DNA of 64,000 nucleotides from a virus: positions 1 through 64,000 of the IMG/VR virus record IMGVR_UViG_3300042988_000456, one strand, 5' to 3'. Position 1 is the stretch's first letter; each line of letters opens with the position of its first letter. Made by a program: the position numbers and the translations under genes. Under the pieces are notes generated by a model, which searched no databases, had not been told where the DNA came from, and saw only the letters and a program-made list of their open reading frames with translations. Below, piece by piece: positions 50,686-59,039 of this stretch.

Positions 50686-51659
50686 ACAATTTTGGCAGAG
50701 CGAGCGCCCCGTGCTTTGCCCCAGCCGCGCACAGCGCCACCTTTAGCAAATGCTTGAGACTTGATGGAGCCGCCTTTCTTTTTGCCAAGGGCACCGCGAG
50801 GGCCGGCAGACCAAGCTTCACGATCCATGACGGCATCACGCTCCACTTTGCCCTTAGGGCCAGCAGCCCAAGACGCCTTGTTGGTAACGCTTTCACGCCC
50901 TGCAGACGGCACTTCTTCTTCAGGTTTTGTGCGTTTAAATGTTCCCGGCTTCTTTGCGCCGGTAGAGGGTGTTTCAACGAACTTGCGGGCTTTGGGCGTC
51001 ACATCCGTCACATCTGCTTTGGGAGCAGGTAGTTGACGGGGTGGAGCGGGAAGCTCTTTACCTTTGCCAACAGTGGTGCCAATGCGCTTGGCGCTTTCGT
51101 AACCGATCTCAGGAGAGCCGCGACGAACCATTTCCTCTGCGCTGGATTTCGCACCACGCTGCAGAAGCTTCTTGGCACCAAACAGACCAAGGCCAGCACC
51201 CACAGCGCCCAGTGCAACTTTACCAGCCGCCTTTAATGGGCCACCAATGAAATCTGCCGACATATTCTCCAACCCCGGTTCTTCTGCGGGACGGCTGTAG
51301 TCCGTGCGCTTGTAGCTCTCAGAGTTGTTGAGGGCGCGGCGGTCTGATGTAGGCGTCACAGTGTCTGGATTGACACTGCCACGACCAGCACCTGCAGAGC
51401 GTGTGGCCTTGGATGTAGACGGCTTGGATGTGGCTTGCTTGGCAAGCCATGCCATTGCACGGGAGCGTGTGTCATCACCAATGTTGGAATTTCGTCCTTC
51501 GGTGACTTCTCCTTCGTCATCACCGCCACGCAGGCGATTCAATGTGCGAATGGGATCATCAGACTGCTCTGCCTTGACCTGATCAACTGTCTTGTCATCG
51601 TCAATGGTTTCGCCGCCGTCAGAGAATTTGCGCATCTTGCGCTTGTATGTTGTTGCCAT
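50682..51659 (-). CDS. basic low-complexity virion protein with AKGG...RG tail
   Basis: 325 residues. Polar, disordered sequence with a Gly/Ala hydrophobic patch (GGPLKAAGKVALGAVGAGLGL near 140-160). The C-terminus KGGSIKSQAFAKGGAVRGWG shares its pattern with the next two genes. ATG directly follows the TAA of the gene upstream, inside an ATTTAAAC near-match. Confidence 0.5.
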   Translation of the reverse strand: MATTYKRKMRKFSDGGETIDDDKTVDQVKAEQSDDPIRTLNRLRGGDDEGEVTEGRNSNIGDDTRSRAMAWLAKQATSKPSTSKATRSAGAGRGSVNPDTVTPTSDRRALNNSESYKRTDYSRPAEEPGLENMSADFIGGPLKAAGKVALGAVGAGLGLFGAKKLLQRGAKSSAEEMVRRGSPEIGYESAKRIGTTVGKGKELPAPPRQLPAPKADVTDVTPKARKFVETPSTGAKKPGTFKRTKPEEEVPSAGRESVTNKASWAAGPKGKVERDAVMDREAWSAGPRGALGKKKGGSIKSQAFAKGGAVRGWGKARGARSAKIV

Positions 51660-51863
51660 TTAAACAAACCTGCCTTTCGTCTTGCCACGTTGCTCACATC
51701 CGCTGCCGCGAACACTGCCGCCCTTGGCATACTTCTTCGGCTTGGATACGGGTTCATCCACAGGCACAGAGTCTGTGTAAACGGATGTCTTTGCTTTGGA
51801 TGTCTTGGATTTTGCTACAGGCTCATCAACCGGTGTAGCGCCGGGGTACTTGTAATCAGCCAT
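51660..51863 (-). CDS. small protein with VDEPV repeats and RGKTKG tail
   Basis: 67 residues from ATG at the ATGA junction. VDEPVAKSK and VDEPVSKPK are internal repeats. The tail YAKGGSVRGSGCEQRGKTKG matches its neighbours. This tail type recurs in podovirus head modules by my memory; its role is unknown. Confidence 0.5.
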   Translation of the reverse strand: MADYKYPGATPVDEPVAKSKTSKAKTSVYTDSVPVDEPVSKPKKYAKGGSVRGSGCEQRGKTKGRFV

Positions 51864-52048
51864 CAGCACATCCCGCCTTTCTTCATCTTGATCTGCGTTC
51901 CTTTGGTCTTGCCGCGAATGGCAATACCGTCGATCTTTCCGCCTTTGGCGTAACCCTTGGCTTCAGCCATTTCTTCCTTCACCATCTTCTTGGGCAGACC
52001 AGCCTTCGCCATTGCTTTGGCGTGACGCATTTCCATTTTCTTGTCCAT
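51863..52048 (-). CDS. small basic protein with KGG...RGKTKG tail
   Basis: 61 residues, Met/Lys/Ala helix (MDKKMEMRHAKAMAKAG) then YAKGGKIDGIAIRGKTKG. Third member of the tail-sharing set. Confidence 0.5.
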   Translation of the reverse strand: MDKKMEMRHAKAMAKAGLPKKMVKEEMAEAKGYAKGGKIDGIAIRGKTKGTQIKMKKGGMC

Positions 52049-52067
52049 AGTTACACCACCTTTTGAG

Positions 52068-52313
52068 TTAACAGTTCCATGCCCGAAGGCTTTTGTTGAT
52101 GCGGCTGTTCGGGTCTTTCTTGGCCTTCTCGCCGGTCAGCTTCTCTTTCATGCCTGACATTCGGGCACAGAATGAGTCTTTACGTTTGCCACCCTCTGGT
52201 TGCGGTGGCTTCAGATTCATGCCTTGCTTTTTGGCAGAAGCGCGACCTTTGGCATTGAGTCCGCCAGACTCCGCTTTGCCCTCTTTCCTTTGCCACGCTG
52301 GTGTTTTAGACAT
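52068..52313 (-). CDS. DUF6321-like protein
   Basis: 81 residues. TPAWQRKEGKAESGGLNAKGRAS, KDSFCARMSGMK and DPNSRINKSLRAWNC correspond to the DUF6321 pattern found in head regions of many phages. Possibly DNA-binding or an internal head protein. Confidence 0.65.
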   Translation of the reverse strand: MSKTPAWQRKEGKAESGGLNAKGRASAKKQGMNLKPPQPEGGKRKDSFCARMSGMKEKLTGEKAKKDPNSRINKSLRAWNC

Positions 52314-52374
52314 GATCAAACCTCAGTAAAGCCCAAGCTGCGTACACAACGATTAACCAGAATAGGAGCGTCAT
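52306..52374 (-). CDS. tiny membrane peptide
   Basis: 22 residues (MTLLFWLIVVYAAWALLRFDHV), essentially one membrane helix. ATGA overlap with the head-fibre stop and overlap with the DUF6321 start make it a coupled micro-gene. Confidence 0.4.
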   Translation of the reverse strand: MTLLFWLIVVYAAWALLRFDHV

Positions 52375-54485
52375 GTTGATAGCGCCGTCAAAGTGGTTTC
52401 AGGCAATCGCGTGTTGTAATACTGGATGCGGCGGATGTGTCCAGATGAAACGCCCGTTGCAACAATCCTTGAGCAACCAATCATCATATTGTCTGCCACT
52501 GGAATTGCGGTCGATGTGTCTGCTATTTGCAAATTACCGTTGGCTGCAATATTGGTGTTGTTCACTATGTAAGCAAAGGCTGCTTTGCCAATACCTGTCG
52601 ATGTAGTCGTGGACGTTGTAGCGGTAGCGGTTGTTACGTTTGCGTTGATCACACGGTACACAGCAGTTCCATTGGCGTTAACGTTTATGTCCATAACGTC
52701 GTTTACGCCGCTTCCTGCTCTTGTGGTCAGTATGCAAGCACCAGACGGATTGATACTGTCACCCTCCACCACAAACGTCCCTTCCGTCTGGTTGTACCAA
52801 GAACTGAAGTTGGTTCCCGTCATGTTTGCAGTATCGGCTGCACGGGTGACTGCGGTGGTAGTTGTGTAAATGAACGATGTTGCAAACGTAGCGGAACCCA
52901 TCGCGGCAGTAGACTCAAATTGACCACCCCAACGGAGGTATGAAGTGTTTGCTGAATTTGTCGGGGCGCGGGTATCGGAAATTGATGTGATTGGCGTAGT
53001 TACTACCAGAGCGCCAGCAGCAGTTGCGGAGGCGACATAGCTGAATCCGCACCGATACCAACCACCGCCTACTGAAGTGCAAAAGTTGCTGCTTGCCACA
53101 ATCCCTGCACCCGCAGTCATCGCTCCAGTTGACAGGTTGTAGTTGCAGTAAACAGTCGCACCAGAGTGGGCCGAAGCACAATACAACTGCACAAGCGAAC
53201 CTGTGCCTGCTTTCAAGAAAACACTTACCGTGTAGGTGTTTAAAGCTGTAGGCGTTGCAGTACCTTGGAAGACATAGTGCTGACCGCTAGTCCCGTCTGC
53301 AAGAATTGTGTACGCAGTCGTTGTGCCGTCAGGAGCTACTGCATTCTGAGTTTGCGTATCGCCAATAACACCTTCGTTGTAAGCAACCCCATTCGTTTCA
53401 TTGTTGACTCTGCTTTCCTCAACCAGAAAGCCTTTGGGCGTGAAGGTGACTTCTTGGACTGTGATGTCGAAGTATTTTCCAGCATTGGCTCCGGGCGTTC
53501 CGCTCTCTTGAATGACAAGTGCAGATGCAGTCGCACGGATAGTTCCTGTATACGTTACACCGGCACTCCATGTGCTGCCCTTAACGACTGAACCTCCCAC
53601 AGACAGTTGCGCCCCTGTTGCCGTAGTGGTACAGCTTGCAGTCCATTCGTAGGTCTTGCCTACCTGTATCTGAGGGGCGCTATAGCTGCCAATCATCAAG
53701 CCAAAAGCACCAACAGAAAGGGTTGGGCCAGTTCCGTAAGTCCATAAATTTGAACCTGTCACACCAGCGGGAGATGTGGGGTCGTAGTCAAAACGTGGGC
53801 CAGATGTGGACACGGTGGTGGTTGGTGCGTAGCTTGTAAACGTGGAGCCAACCTCAAGCTGCGGCTGCGACACCGTCACGTCCTGCGTAGTGTTGCTACT
53901 GACACCTGCTCCAATACGGAACGTAACCGTACCAGCCACTGTCATCGTTAAATACACCGACACCCTGCATGGAGCAGTAAGCACGGTGCTTAAATTGGCG
54001 GCTGCGCCATTCACCAAGTACCCGGAGCCTGTAAACGTGCCGGTTCCAACCACCAAGCCAATCACATCTCCGACAGTCGCAGAAGTCCCTATGGCAACTA
54101 TTTGAACGCTCCATACATACGCACCAAGCCCCAGTGTGGGTGTTTGCGTCAAGATGCCACGGGAGGTTGCGGTCTGTACGCGCACCGACATATCCGAGTA
54201 TGTCAGTGTGGTGTTGGTAAATGTGCCGCCCCAGCCAGTAGGAGAAGTAGCGCCAGAACCTCCAACGCCACTGGTACCACCCGCCAAAACAGAGTTGGTA
54301 ATGAGGTTGATACCCGCCACTTCCAAAAGACCGTCCGGGCCAAAGAAAGTTGCGCAAGCAGTGGAATCTGCGCGTGTAAACGTGATGCGCTCATCCAAGG
54401 ATGTCGCACCGGCAAAAGCCAAGTCCAAAGCCGCCGATAGCGGCGTCTGCGGTTTAGTCAGTGTCGATGCGAATCCAAAGGACAT
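52371..54485 (-). CDS. head-fibre / spike protein
   Basis: 704 residues. ITFTRADSTACATFFGPDG near 35, RFDYDPTSPAG and GFLVEESRVN near 230-355 are typical of head-spike fibre domains. The C-terminal GHIRRIQYYNTRLPE is also typical. Serine/threonine-rich repeats fill the middle. Starts by TAATG overlap. Confidence 0.6.
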   Translation of the reverse strand: MSFGFASTLTKPQTPLSAALDLAFAGATSLDERITFTRADSTACATFFGPDGLLEVAGINLITNSVLAGGTSGVGGSGATSPTGWGGTFTNTTLTYSDMSVRVQTATSRGILTQTPTLGLGAYVWSVQIVAIGTSATVGDVIGLVVGTGTFTGSGYLVNGAAANLSTVLTAPCRVSVYLTMTVAGTVTFRIGAGVSSNTTQDVTVSQPQLEVGSTFTSYAPTTTVSTSGPRFDYDPTSPAGVTGSNLWTYGTGPTLSVGAFGLMIGSYSAPQIQVGKTYEWTASCTTTATGAQLSVGGSVVKGSTWSAGVTYTGTIRATASALVIQESGTPGANAGKYFDITVQEVTFTPKGFLVEESRVNNETNGVAYNEGVIGDTQTQNAVAPDGTTTAYTILADGTSGQHYVFQGTATPTALNTYTVSVFLKAGTGSLVQLYCASAHSGATVYCNYNLSTGAMTAGAGIVASSNFCTSVGGGWYRCGFSYVASATAAGALVVTTPITSISDTRAPTNSANTSYLRWGGQFESTAAMGSATFATSFIYTTTTAVTRAADTANMTGTNFSSWYNQTEGTFVVEGDSINPSGACILTTRAGSGVNDVMDINVNANGTAVYRVINANVTTATATTSTTTSTGIGKAAFAYIVNNTNIAANGNLQIADTSTAIPVADNMMIGCSRIVATGVSSGHIRRIQYYNTRLPETTLTALST

Positions 54486-54745
54486 TAGAACACCCGTGTC
54501 ATCAAAGTTGCAGTGGTGTTGGTGGTGAACACCCGCAGAACCTGTACGGGGATCGCCGTACCTGCCAGCACGTTGTAGAAAATCACATCGTCCCCTTGGG
54601 CAGTCAGAACCCGGACGTTACCACCACCGCCAACATACACAACCGAAGCTGTACTGAAGTTGGAGGAAGATGTGTCGCCCGTAGTGACGGCGGCAGCACT
54701 GCCGGGATACATGGGGAACGTGGGGCTATAGTTGGTCTTTGCCAT
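54485..54745 (-). CDS. small head-surface protein
   Basis: 86 residues, beta-like (ASVVYVGGGGNVRVLTAQGDD). ATG after AGGAG. Lies just after the terminator at 54757-54780, which may limit its expression. Confidence 0.5.
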   Translation of the reverse strand: MAKTNYSPTFPMYPGSAAAVTTGDTSSSNFSTASVVYVGGGGNVRVLTAQGDDVIFYNVLAGTAIPVQVLRVFTTNTTATLMTRVF

Positions 54746-54756
54746 GCAATGCTCCT

Positions 54757-54780
54757 AAAAAACTAGGGGCCGAAGCCCCA
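54757..54780 (-). terminator. intrinsic terminator with UUCG loop
   Basis: On the minus strand GGGGC-TTCG-GCCCC followed by TAG and six T residues. UUCG tetraloops give very stable stems. It separates the decoration-like gene at 54785 from the head-fibre genes. Confidence 0.7.
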
Positions 54781-54784
54781 TCCA

Positions 54785-55282
54785 TTAAGGAGTGTTGGTG
54801 TAAGTACCGTCAGCGTTGCGGACGATGTACTCAACAGTCACGACGATTGCACCAGCGGCAGCGTTACCTGTTGCAGCGGTGAATGTGCCGTAGATGTTTA
54901 CATCAGAGGTGCCGATGTTGTTGGTCTGGGCAACTTGCGTTGCCGTATCGATGGTTGCTTGAGCAACCTTACCAACGGTGGCGCCAGTGTTGAATGTGGT
55001 GACATACTTGTTGGATGTGCCGGAGTCACCGATCACCAAGCCGCAGTTTGTGGCTGTGGTCAGGGCGGTAACAACTTCCACGTTGAAACGGATGATCTTC
55101 GATCCAGCCGGAAGCGCAAACATCAACTGCGCTGTGGGGGATGTCAAAATGACCGTGGACGGCGCTGTGTACGACTGAGAAACAGTTGTAGCGCCAACGT
55201 TGCGGACGGTTCCAGTAGCGGTTCCGGTTGTGTCTTTGACTGTACCAAGCAGCCAAGGGCCGAGGTGCGTAGCAATACCCAT
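54785..55282 (-). CDS. decoration-like structural protein in its own unit
   Basis: 165 residues, ATG after TAGGAG. Beta-rich (SPTAQLMFALPAGSKIIRFNVEVV, GAIVVTVEYIVRNADGT), like a capsid decoration or head-surface protein. It is framed by a promoter upstream and a terminator downstream, so it can be expressed separately from the capsid operon. Confidence 0.55.
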   Translation of the reverse strand: MGIATHLGPWLLGTVKDTTGTATGTVRNVGATTVSQSYTAPSTVILTSPTAQLMFALPAGSKIIRFNVEVVTALTTATNCGLVIGDSGTSNKYVTTFNTGATVGKVAQATIDTATQVAQTNNIGTSDVNIYGTFTAATGNAAAGAIVVTVEYIVRNADGTYTNTP

Positions 55283-55364
55283 GATTAACTCCTACATTGA
55301 AGCTCTGCAATCTCGTAGGGAAGTCTGCCGGGACAGTTTGCAAAGCCGGAAAACCCGGTGACTG

Positions 55365-55393
55365 TTTATACCACTTTGTTTAAACCACTTCAA
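55365..55393 (-). promoter_or_regulatory. sigma70-like promoter with GTTTAAAC in the spacer
   Basis: TTGAAG (55393-55388), exactly 17 bases, TATAAA (55370-55365). GTTTAAAC (55378-55385) lies inside the spacer, so a protein binding the motif would block or assist polymerase. The leader to the gene start at 55282 is about 75 bases. Confidence 0.6.
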
Positions 55394-55394
55394 T

Positions 55395-55423
55395 AAAAAA
55401 GGCTCCCGGTGGGGAGCCTTTTT
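55395..55423. terminator. bidirectional terminator after major capsid gene
   Basis: GGCTCCC-GGTG-GGGAGCC with A6 on the left and T5 on the right; on the minus strand a T-run follows the stem. It ends the capsid transcription unit 14 bases after the gene's stop. Confidence 0.85.
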
Positions 55424-55436
55424 ACTGCGTCACAGG

Positions 55437-56366
55437 TTATGCACCTTGTGAACCCCACATGCCGAGGGGATCAGACCAGCCGAAGCTGTAACGCTCACGG
55501 GCTTTGTAGCGAACATTGCCTGTGTCGAAGTCGCCGTCCATACCGGTGGTCATGGGGGCACGAACAAAGTGCTTCAGACCATTGGGAACGTCAGTGGTCA
55601 GATACCAGCCGTTGGTGTCAGTCAAGAAGTGGTTGACTGTGTAGCCTTCGGGGATCGAACCGTTGTTCTTGATGGCGTTGATGTCGTTGTCGGTAGTTCC
55701 AACACGCAGGTTGGTTTCCAACAGACGGGTAGCAACGAACATCAAGTTCGGCGGAATCACCAGCTTGCGCGGCTTGGCTGCGATCAGCAGACCCTTCTCA
55801 TCTGTCCATGCTGCGATCTGAATCACAGCGGCTTCCAGAGAGGTTTCGTTCAGGTCAACACCAGTGGCGGGGCTGTTGTAGTTAACAGAGCCATTCACCA
55901 TTGTGTGGCCTACACGGCTACCACCAGAAGAGATGCCGAACAGCGATACACCGTCGCCACCGAGGTAGCTTTGGCTAAAGCCGTTGTTCAGCACTGCAGC
56001 GCCCTTTACCTGCTTGGTATAGGACATCGCACGGGCCAGAGCCTTGGTGTAGCGGGCGGACAAGCTGTCATACAGATTGTCTTCCACGGCTTCTTCAGTG
56101 ATGCTGAAGCCAAGAGCAATGGTCTCATGGGTGTACCGCGCAGTGAATGCTTCTTGAGCATTGTCATACGCAATAGCCTGACCTTCGTTCTTGACAGGAG
56201 CGGCACCAAAGCCAGCCAGCTTGGTTTCTTCTTCGAACGAACGCTCAGACGTTTCGGTCTCAAAGATTTCCTTATGCTCTTCGCCGTAACGCGAGTATTC
56301 CAAACCAAACAATGCGTTCAGTCCGGGGAGCAGTTCTTTCAGTAGTTGGGCACGAGAGATTGCCAT
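55437..56366 (-). CDS. major capsid protein
   Basis: 309 residues, ATG after AAGGAG. The sequence (LPGLNALFGLEYSRYGEEH, GFSITEEAVEDNLYD, KPRKLVIPPNLMFVATRLLE) fits the Mu gpT-like/HK97 class of major head proteins, and the gene lies between scaffold and decoration genes, the usual place. A strong terminator follows at once, as expected for a highly expressed gene. Confidence 0.8.
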   Translation of the reverse strand: MAISRAQLLKELLPGLNALFGLEYSRYGEEHKEIFETETSERSFEEETKLAGFGAAPVKNEGQAIAYDNAQEAFTARYTHETIALGFSITEEAVEDNLYDSLSARYTKALARAMSYTKQVKGAAVLNNGFSQSYLGGDGVSLFGISSGGSRVGHTMVNGSVNYNSPATGVDLNETSLEAAVIQIAAWTDEKGLLIAAKPRKLVIPPNLMFVATRLLETNLRVGTTDNDINAIKNNGSIPEGYTVNHFLTDTNGWYLTTDVPNGLKHFVRAPMTTGMDGDFDTGNVRYKARERYSFGWSDPLGMWGSQGA

Positions 56367-56379
56367 TTCAGTTTACTCC

Positions 56380-57003
56380 TTACAGACCAACGGCGTTGGT
56401 GTAGCTGTGATAGCCGGGGTTGAATTTCACAAGGATGTCGGTGTAGGCATCGCCCACAGTCGAGAAACCTTGCATGTCCACAAATCCAACGATGCGGAAA
56501 GCAGCGGTGGTGGTTTGCGAAGTTGCGGAGACAGCCACGTTGCTGTTGCCGGTGGTGGTGGAACCAGTCGATGTGGACTGTGCGTTGGCAAAGAACACAT
56601 TTTCGCCCAGCTTGGATTGGGCCACAGTGCCATTGGCCTGCACTTGGAAAATGGTATTTGGATCATCAACCACATATACCTTCACAACACCAGTGGTGCT
56701 TGCGGGGTAGTACTGCGACCAGATACGCTGACCTTGAGCATTTGTGTACTCGCAGCCAACAAACACGCCCAAGGCACCAGTCAGTGTGGTTCCTGCAGGG
56801 AATGCATTGGTTGTGCCGTCTGCACCAGTGGCAGTGGCGAGGTTAATGTAACCGGACGAGTTGAGGTAAACCACCGAACCATTGAAGATGTTGGTAGCGT
56901 AACCAGCCGGATCGATCAAGAAAGTGCGGGTGCTACCAGCATAGGGTAGTCCGCCGATCTCATTTACGGGTTTCAAACCGTAGGGAGAAGCAGTAGATGC
57001 CAT
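56380..57003 (-). CDS. capsid-associated protein (head decoration candidate)
   Basis: 207 residues. SPYGLKPVNEIGGLPYAGSTR is a pattern of small head proteins found just before the major capsid gene in similar phages. The remainder is beta-rich with Ser/Thr runs. AAAGGAG precedes the ATG. Confidence 0.55.
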   Translation of the reverse strand: MASTASPYGLKPVNEIGGLPYAGSTRTFLIDPAGYATNIFNGSVVYLNSSGYINLATATGADGTTNAFPAGTTLTGALGVFVGCEYTNAQGQRIWSQYYPASTTGVVKVYVVDDPNTIFQVQANGTVAQSKLGENVFFANAQSTSTGSTTTGNSNVAVSATSQTTTAAFRIVGFVDMQGFSTVGDAYTDILVKFNPGYHSYTNAVGL

Positions 57004-57015
57004 TTAAGGACTCCT

Positions 57016-57465
57016 TTATTTAGAACCTGAACCAAAACCGCCACGGGTCGCTGAAGACTTGCGGTCTGCAAACAACGGCATGCGCGGGTCATTTTGACGC
57101 ATAAAGTTATTGTCCACCGACTCCATCTGATTGTTGTTTTGCCGCTGGTAGTACTCAGCAATGGCTTGTGCGCGTTCAGTGGGCATCTTGCAGAGCATGA
57201 GTCCACCAATCTCGACGTTGCCAGTCTTTTCGTTACCTGTAAGCATCAACTCAGGATGGTCTTCCGCCTTCACCGGAACCCAGCCGTCACGCATCTTCTT
57301 GGAAACGTTGGTTGGGTCACTCTGGCCTAGGATGTGTGTAGCTACCCAGCGGAAGCTCCATCCCGGTATCGGAGTGGGGTCAGGCAAAGTGCTTGACGGT
57401 GTGTAAACAAAACGAGCAGTTTTGTCGCGGGTTTCAAGATCACGGGGTGTTTTATCAATAGCCAT
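57016..57465 (-). CDS. conserved head-module protein
   Basis: 149 residues. WSFRWVATHILGQSDPTNVS and a Gln/Asn-rich helix (YYQRQNNNQMESVDNNFM) followed by a Gly tail. Overlaps the scaffold gene's stop by 11 bases. Role unknown; context suggests head assembly. Confidence 0.5.
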   Translation of the reverse strand: MAIDKTPRDLETRDKTARFVYTPSSTLPDPTPIPGWSFRWVATHILGQSDPTNVSKKMRDGWVPVKAEDHPELMLTGNEKTGNVEIGGLMLCKMPTERAQAIAEYYQRQNNNQMESVDNNFMRQNDPRMPLFADRKSSATRGGFGSGSK

Positions 57466-58405
57466 TCTTAGACTCCAATTTTGCTACTTGAGCAGCGTAC
57501 TGCTCCGGGGTTAAACCAAACTTCCTTGCCAACGCTGCCGCTGTGCTGGTTAGTTTGATCCGTTTTGGCCCAGTCGATCTTGTCGCAGGTGCCACCACAG
57601 ATGCGGGTCGCCGTGTAGATTGAGTCTCTCGACTATCTCCGAACACTTCGGGAAACTTGTTTTTCACGCGAGCATCAATTTGCTCAAAATACTCATCGCT
57701 TCGCGGGTCAACGCCCGTATTGACTAGCTTTTGGTGCAGCCCTAGTGCAAAGCTGGTAACTTCCTCAAACCCGTTGGAGCCAAACCACTGGTTTTTTGCC
57801 TGCCAGCGCAGGGTTTTTTCGTCTGGCTCTGCAATTGCTTGCCGAGTTGGTCGGGATGTTTGTGGCGTTTGTAAACGATCAGCAGTGGTTTGTAAAGGGG
57901 GGACGCGCACATTTTTTGCGCTTTCCAGCTTCCACTTGGCCTCTGCGAGCGCCTCTTGAGCCGCCATGATGGCGTCGGTATCAAAAGCTTCCTGTGCTGC
58001 TTTAAACGCTTGGCGGGCCTGCTGCAGTTCCATTTCTGCTGCCGACACGTTGGTGGAGGCAATGTACTTGGCACCGTTTTCTGCATAGCCCTTGAGTTGC
58101 TTGTTCTCCTCAATCAGGGTCTGTGCAAGACGTTCAAGTTCCTGCTTTTCACGCAAAGTGGCTTCTTTGATCCGGCGCTCATCGTGACGGGCGTGGGTCA
58201 ATTCTTTGATGCGAGAGCGTACTTTTTCCGAGTACGACTCAATTTCATCGTCTGTGGGGTCTGCCACTTCCTTATCCAGTGGCTTGCGGCCCCTGTCCTG
58301 TTCGGGAGTGTCATCAACAATCTCGACTTCAATCTCCTCGCTGGAATCATCCGTCACAAGGGTCTTGTCATCTTCTTCGTCCGGGAATTTAAATGCTTCT
58401 GGCAT
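57455..58405 (-). CDS. scaffolding protein
   Basis: 316 residues. Acidic N-terminus (about 1-60), long coiled coil (about 60-160, ATLREKQELERLAQTL), and a basic helical C-terminus (KRIKLTSTAAALARKFGL) of the type that contacts the capsid. Position between portal and capsid genes is standard. Confidence 0.75.
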   Translation of the reverse strand: MPEAFKFPDEEDDKTLVTDDSSEEIEVEIVDDTPEQDRGRKPLDKEVADPTDDEIESYSEKVRSRIKELTHARHDERRIKEATLREKQELERLAQTLIEENKQLKGYAENGAKYIASTNVSAAEMELQQARQAFKAAQEAFDTDAIMAAQEALAEAKWKLESAKNVRVPPLQTTADRLQTPQTSRPTRQAIAEPDEKTLRWQAKNQWFGSNGFEEVTSFALGLHQKLVNTGVDPRSDEYFEQIDARVKNKFPEVFGDSRETQSTRRPASVVAPATRSTGPKRIKLTSTAAALARKFGLTPEQYAAQVAKLESKNGY

Positions 58406-58415
58406 GTTTGATCCT

Positions 58416-58850
58416 TTAAGCGCGAGTTACACCACGGGGGTCAACTACAACGGCGTCCACTTGGTCATCGTTGAGTAGACGCATTTCCTTGCCGTACATC
58501 TTGAATCGCGTTCCCGAGTAGGTTCGAACCAAGATGAAGTCGCCCTGTTTACACCAAGGGCCGGAGGGAAATTTGTTGGCATCCTTGTATGCGTCCGGGC
58601 CAACAGCCAAGACAAACAGGACGGTGGTGCCATGTTCTTCAGCGCGAAGCTGAGACGTTGGCTTGACCAAATCCAGTGTTGTGCCATCGATGTTTTCGGA
58701 GACATCAGGAACAATGCACAAGATTTTGTACCCTTGCGGAATGGGAAGCTGAGTGGCTTTCTGCTCTGCAGGGATGTTCTCATCCTGCGTGGGTGCAGGC
58801 TGGATAGGTTTGGGCATGCTCACGCCCGGGGGTAGGATCAGATCAATCAT
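58416..58850 (-). CDS. GroES-like co-chaperonin
   Basis: 144 residues from ATG 58850, overlapping the previous gene by eight bases. YKILCIVPDVSENIDGTTL, the VLAVGPDAYKDANKFPSGPWC core and GDFILVRTYSGTRFK match the GroES beta-barrel. GroES-like phage proteins (T4 gp31 type) cap host GroEL and help fold the capsid protein. Its place in the head module supports that. Confidence 0.78.
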   Translation of the reverse strand: MIDLILPPGVSMPKPIQPAPTQDENIPAEQKATQLPIPQGYKILCIVPDVSENIDGTTLDLVKPTSQLRAEEHGTTVLFVLAVGPDAYKDANKFPSGPWCKQGDFILVRTYSGTRFKMYGKEMRLLNDDQVDAVVVDPRGVTRA

Positions 58851-59037
58851 TGGCTTTTTCCACTTTCTCAGCAAGGTCTAGTAGGTAACGCTCTGCAAGG
58901 CCCAGACCATGAATGACCCCGCACAGTTTTTGGTATTGCTCAAACGTCTGGCATGCGCCATTTGCCAAATCGTCTGCGTAGTTGTTCATATCAGCGCGAA
59001 TTTTTTCTCTGAGAACTCGCGTGAACTCAGTGATCAT
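58843..59037 (-). CDS. small conserved protein
   Basis: 64 residues, helical (RVLREKIRADMNNYADDLAN, GLGLAERYLLDLAEKVEK). ATG after AAAGGAGAG. Common companion of P22-like portal genes by context; function unknown. Confidence 0.55.
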   Translation of the reverse strand: MITEFTRVLREKIRADMNNYADDLANGACQTFEQYQKLCGVIHGLGLAERYLLDLAEKVEKAND

Positions 59038-59039
59038 GG

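Noticed and set aside
58512-58535. GGTTCGAACC resembling a tRNA T-arm
   Set aside because: It lies inside the GroES-like coding sequence, with no acceptor or anticodon stems around it. I found no tRNA elsewhere.
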